The translations under genes were made by a program, and so were the position numbers. Shown in pieces: positions 60,568-64,000 of a stretch of DNA of 64,000 bases. Each line of letters opens with the position of its first letter. Positions within the stretch are counted from its first letter, which is position 1. Source of the DNA: Drosophila pseudoobscura (taxonomy: Eukaryota > Arthropoda > Insecta > Diptera > Drosophilidae); contig NC_046683.1 of the NCBI RefSeq assembly GCF_009870125.1, positions 44,097,869-44,161,868 on the forward strand. Reading direction: 5' to 3'. The notes under the pieces were generated by a model, which was not told the origin of the DNA, did no database searches, and was given only the letters and a program-made list of their open reading frames with translations.

Positions 60568-60892
60568 ATGTTTACAATTGAATCAGTGTGACCGCGGCTT
60601 AATCGTTAAGATATACCGTCTCGTTTAAAAAATATACCGTAAATATACTGACGAATTAAAGTTACATTTTATTTTATTTATATATTTATATTTACTTTAA
60701 TTGAATTTATTGAATAAATATTTATACATTGGTGCATTGGCCAAAGGGTGAGTTCAAAACGCAACTTAAAAAATACTGCAAAACAGTGTTGCAAAGCTCA
60801 GCGCAGAGTGATAGCTTTTCAGTGGCTTCGATAAACATTTTTGTAATTGCGTTCTTCCCACGAAAACGGCGGCATTCATTTTTTCTTTCGCA
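60568..60892. promoter_or_regulatory. Divergent promoter region between Urm1 and the cGAS-like gene
   Basis: 325 bases separating two start codons on opposite strands. The Urm1 side carries Motif 1; the middle is AT-rich with AATAAATATTTAT stretches. No TATA/Inr pair is evident for the plus-strand gene. Confidence 0.6.
60584..60593 (-). promoter_or_regulatory. Urm1: Motif 1 (M1BP-type) site at the Urm1 promoter
   Basis: The minus strand reads CGGTCACACTGA, a strong Motif 1 match, typical of constitutive housekeeping genes such as Urm1. Confidence 0.6.
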
Positions 60893-62055
60893 ATGGGCTC
60901 AAACGATTTAACTTTTGGCGAGGGCATCGAATTTGTTCTTAAGAACATTTCAATTCAGTCTTCGCAGCGTCAAAGCTTCAATAAAGACGCCGAAACAATC
61001 CAGAATGTATTTATTCGTGCCATTTCAGGCCGCGATCTCGCTTTTAGACGCGCTTTCAGAGGCCTTTCGTTGACTGGCAGCAATCTGGATGGATCAAAAA
61101 TTGATTTGCCAGATGAATTTGACTTGTTAACCAAAATGGATCTGAACTGCACCTTGCAGCCAGTCCCCAAGTCAGGCCACCCAGGCTATGTACATCTACG
61201 CGTCAGTGGCAGAAACGCACCCACCCACCTGGTCGATCGGCGTTCGGGCTTCGACTACATTAGTCGCGATAAGCTGCAGGCCTGGTTCCGCCAGAACATA
61301 TGCGCGGTAATGCAAGAGTTGCAGCACATTCGCTGCCAGAATGGCCGCGTGTATGCCCTGAAGTACATTGCCCTCGGCTACGGCGTGGCTCACACCATAA
61401 TGGCAACCTGTCGCGGCGATCGCAAGCGCAAAATCTACTTTGACTTTGTGCCAGCGTTTGAATTCCTAGCCAGCGAATGGCCCCAGGAATTGCCCAACCA
61501 TCAACACAATAATCGCACCTGGTTCGCTGTTCCTCGTAGCATCCGTGACAGGAATGCTCGGAAGGATCCACTGACCTTCATCGTCTGCGCTCCGTACTGG
61601 GAGCGCATGGAGTTGGAAAAAAAGAACAATCTGAAGAACACTATGCGCCTGATGAAGGCCATTCGCAGTGCCCATCATATGAATTCTCTGGTCAGCTACA
61701 TGATCAAGAGCATTTTTCTGAACTGCGCCGAATGGAAGTATATCACATGGAACCAATCTCCCGGACAAATACTTATTCGTGTAAGTGTTTAGAACAAGCA
61801 TATTATTGGTGGTGGCTTTGCTAGATCTCTTTCCTCACACAGATGACCGTACGTATGATTTGGAGCCTTATTAAAAACCGGTTGCCATTTTACTTGGTGC
61901 CGGGATTGAATCTCTTCGAAACGGTATCCAAAAGCCAGAAGTCCGACTATCTGAGAATTTTTAACCGCATTATTCGCACGCTCATTAAGTGCCGCGATCG
62001 CAATTGCATGACTCCAGACGATATGGCATTCTTGTTCGGTATTCGTTACTACTGA
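60893..62055 (+). CDS. Mab-21/cGAS-like nucleotidyltransferase (cGLR candidate)
   Basis: Two exons, 60893-61780 and 61843-62055, with a 62-base intron; 366 residues. The Mab-21 fold is clear. A glycine-serine motif (TGSNLDGS, Gly62-Ser63) is followed by PDEFDLLTKMDL with Glu75 and Asp77, and a third acidic residue Asp184 lies in IYFDFVPAFEF. These equal the metal-binding triad of cGAS (E..D, then D). The C-terminal helical half has the SYMIKSIFL and LPFYLVPGLNLF features of the family. I see no Zn-ribbon Cys/His cluster as in human cGAS, which fits insect cGLRs. In flies, cGLR1 and cGLR2 sense double-stranded RNA and make cyclic dinucleotides for STING. This gene is probably the counterpart of the less-studied D. 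melanogaster CG7194 (from memory); its ligand and product are unknown. Poly(A) signal at 62192-62197. Confidence 0.88.
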
Positions 62056-62191
62056 GATGTCCTGATGTTCTACTCATTAACATATTTTTTATAACACATT
62101 TTTTTTAAATACTTTTTTTTGAGAATTTCGCAGTATATACCTGCCACGCACTGAAGCATTTTTGTTTTTTTTTGTTTTTTCTCAAATCTGT

Positions 62192-62197
62192 AATAAA
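62192..62197 (+). terminator. Poly(A) signal of the cGAS-like gene
   Basis: AATAAA about 137 bases after the stop at 62055. It lies 25 bases before the end of the convergent TMEM70 coding region, so the two transcripts probably overlap tail to tail. Confidence 0.65.
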
Positions 62198-62217
62198 ACT
62201 ATAAAAGGATAATCGGT

Positions 62218-62223
62218 TTTATT
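62218..62223 (-). terminator. Poly(A) signal of TMEM70 overlapping its stop codon
   Basis: On the minus strand the stop region reads TAATAAAA, so AATAAA begins within the TAA stop (62224-62222). If used, the 3' UTR is only about 20-30 bases. Confidence 0.55.
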
Positions 62224-63004
62224 ACTGTTTTTGGCTCTTCGTCTGCTTCTCGGAGCCGGGACTCTGATCCAGCTTAAAGTCGATGGGCTTGTCGTAGCCC
62301 ATGATCCGCACATAGTGCTCGGGATCCTCGAACAGTGCCGGGTCAATGAATAGAGGCCGCTTGTTGACCAGAAACGAGGTGAACATGCCAGGCACTTCAG
62401 GTACAGTCACGTCGCCGGGCCGGAATTTCGTCTGCAATGGGAGAAATTACGACTTTGAGCACTTAGAGACCCCGCCCTTACAATGGGATCAACTCACCTT
62501 GATTTTTTGCAGCAGGAGCGAAATCGTTGTGGCGGTATACTCCTCGGTAGCGGGGTTGTAATGCAGCTCGGTAACATATTTCTTCGTGATAAAATGCAGC
62601 AGCAGCGGCGTCACGAACGTGAAGAAGCCGCCAATGGTGCAGAGGAACACAGCCATGCCGGTGCCGCCAATCTTCATGCCCTGCTCCAGCAGAATGGGCT
62701 GTGCGGCAATGCCGGCTAGGCTTGTGCTCAGCGAGAAGAACTTGACCAATTTCATGCGGGGAGCCAGCGTGCCGTAGTAGACTCGCTGCAGTTCGGTCTC
62801 AGCGCCCTTTCCGGCAGCCTGATCCGCCAGCCGTCTGCACTGTAGATTCTGTTGCTTATATTGTTTCTCTTGCTGGAGCGGCACTGATGTCCACGCGGAT
62901 CCGCCGAACCTGCAGCTCGGCGCAAGGGGAATGTGGCGTGCAGCATTTCCAAAGGCCACAGCAAAATTTTTGCCACGGGGCAGCGCTGCACGAAGCGAGA
63001 ACAT
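62222..63004 (-). CDS. TMEM70 family mitochondrial assembly factor
   Basis: Two exons, 62498-63004 and 62222-62431, with a 66-base intron in phase 0; 238 residues from the ATG at 63004. The N-terminus is Arg-rich and lacks acidic residues for about 45 positions, as in mitochondrial presequences. The family signature VYYGTLAPRMKLVK (residues 75-88) precedes two membrane segments (about 88-107 and 116-139) that form a hairpin in the inner membrane. The C-terminal part has FRPGDVTVPEVPGMF and ends in a Lys/Gln-rich tail. TMEM70 helps assemble the c-ring of ATP synthase and complex I. It is convergent with the cGAS-like gene, and the stop codon overlaps the poly(A) signal. It matches D. melanogaster CG7506 as I recall it. 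The start ATG is preferred over an in-frame TTG nine bases upstream. Confidence 0.93.
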
Positions 63005-64000
63005 TTTGTGCAACTTTATGTGTCCCTATTTCGTTTTTAATTAAACGTAACACTACGTTTTGCCCACTATAAAATAAATAAAACACGTTAAATAACACAG
63101 AAACAGCTGTGGCTGCAATTAGAGTGCCCGTGCTGTCGGAATACCGCAAACGCGTCGTTCCTCGAACGCGCGAACCTACTCAATAACGAGTTTTTGAATT
63201 GAAAGACCAAATCAGTGTTGGAACACAAAAAAATATTTATATGTATGAAAGTAGGCAAAAATTTCAAATTCTGGCTTTGCTGGAGGGCGCGCGCGAGCTG
63301 GTTAGAACGCCTTGGGTGGAAGTAACACAGCCGATACCCTGTTCCCCGCACTGCCGCAGGACCTAAGAAACAACTGTCGGACAGAGACTACTCCATCCAT
63401 GCCATTCATGCAAATGGATGGTCACCAGCTGAAATCCTGGGCATGCCCAATACTATGGCAGCGACGGCTCCCGGCCACGGCGGGACTAATCCCATCCCAC
63501 CTATCACCAGCAGTCCTAGTGACTCTAGTGACCTAGTGATTCTAGTGACTGTTTGTTAGACGAATTTACATGGTAATCTGTTCACCAAAAGTATTACAAA
63601 TAATTTTTAAAAATTAAACAAAAAAGTTATAAAATAATCTTTTGAAGGAGGTAATTGTATTCTTATAGTAATTATTTAATTAGTATACGCTAGAGTATAA
63701 AGTTGTTCGATTGGAACATTAACAGGTTTGACTGGAGCTTCGGAAATCCTTTCATTACGTCTGTGGGCAGTGCTCTCATGGCACATAATCTATCGTATCT
63801 GTTCACGGAGTGCCAGCTTTTTATGTAATGCTCTTCCCCGCATATTGTAATTGATTAACAATAAGCGAAGCTGTGACATGCCGTCGCCCACGCTGCGGTG
63901 CCATACAAAAACAGTGGCAAAACGCGAATGTATGTAGATTCGAGTACGAATTAATATGCTTGAATTAATAGCAATTGATGGCGGGCAGGCGTGTCACAGG
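63005..64000. other. Upstream flank of TMEM70
   Basis: It contains the TMEM70 promoter side, a TCTAGTGAC short repeat (about 63513-63550) and AT-rich sequence. No coding region is supported. A GGTTAGAAC motif near 63300 recalls a tRNA D arm, but no cloverleaf follows. Confidence 0.6.

Noticed and set aside
63280..63360. tRNA-like GGTTAGAAC motif
   Set aside because: No anticodon arm, T arm or acceptor stem can be folded around it.

Overview
The window is nuclear DNA from a fruit fly (genus Drosophila). The introns are long and rich in simple repeats. Short introns of 60-75 bases have GTRAGT donors. CAG/CAA runs are common, and several proteins match Drosophila families. A dispersed repeat that starts TATACCCGATAC and carries a 3' hairpin looks like the DINE-1/ISY type abundant in the obscura group (D. 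pseudoobscura, miranda, subobscura and relatives). The species group is inferred; the genus is well supported.

Layout. (1) 590-2674, minus strand: an intronless gamma-tubulin complex protein of the GCP2/Grip84 family, probably the testis paralogue. (2) 5915-59096, plus strand: one very large gene fills most of the window. Seventeen coding exons join in frame to a 2,031-residue RhoGEF of the Puratrophin-1/PLEKHG4 family: low-complexity N-terminus, CRAL-TRIO-like segment, helical spectrin-like region, DH-PH module and Ser/Gly-rich tail. Evidence for alternative forms includes a second first exon (53177-53332), a 48-base candidate cassette exon, a candidate early terminal exon and a readthrough C-terminus. 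(3) Its introns hold a four-pass tetraspanin-like gene (36172-37014, same strand) and an inverted duplication of an unrecognised gene (arms near 11604-12292 and 15145-15775). (4) 59778-59947: a compact unit with a snRNA-type PSEA, a TATA box, a roughly 100-base structured transcript and a T-run terminator. This is a candidate Pol III small RNA gene that I cannot assign to a known class. (5) 60022-60567, minus: Urm1, the ubiquitin-like tRNA sulfur carrier. (6) 60893-62055, plus: a Mab-21/cGAS-like nucleotidyltransferase with an intact catalytic triad. (7) 62222-63004, minus: TMEM70, a mitochondrial assembly factor whose 3' end overlaps that of gene 6.

These genes do not form a pathway. They are a typical gene-dense cluster beside one giant neuronal-type gene. 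The places most worth a second look are the PSEA/TATA small RNA, the cGAS-like gene, the near-identical inverted repeat inside a transcribed intron (a possible source of long double-stranded RNA), and the alternative exons of the RhoGEF. All protein and motif calls come from reading the sequence; no database search was run.
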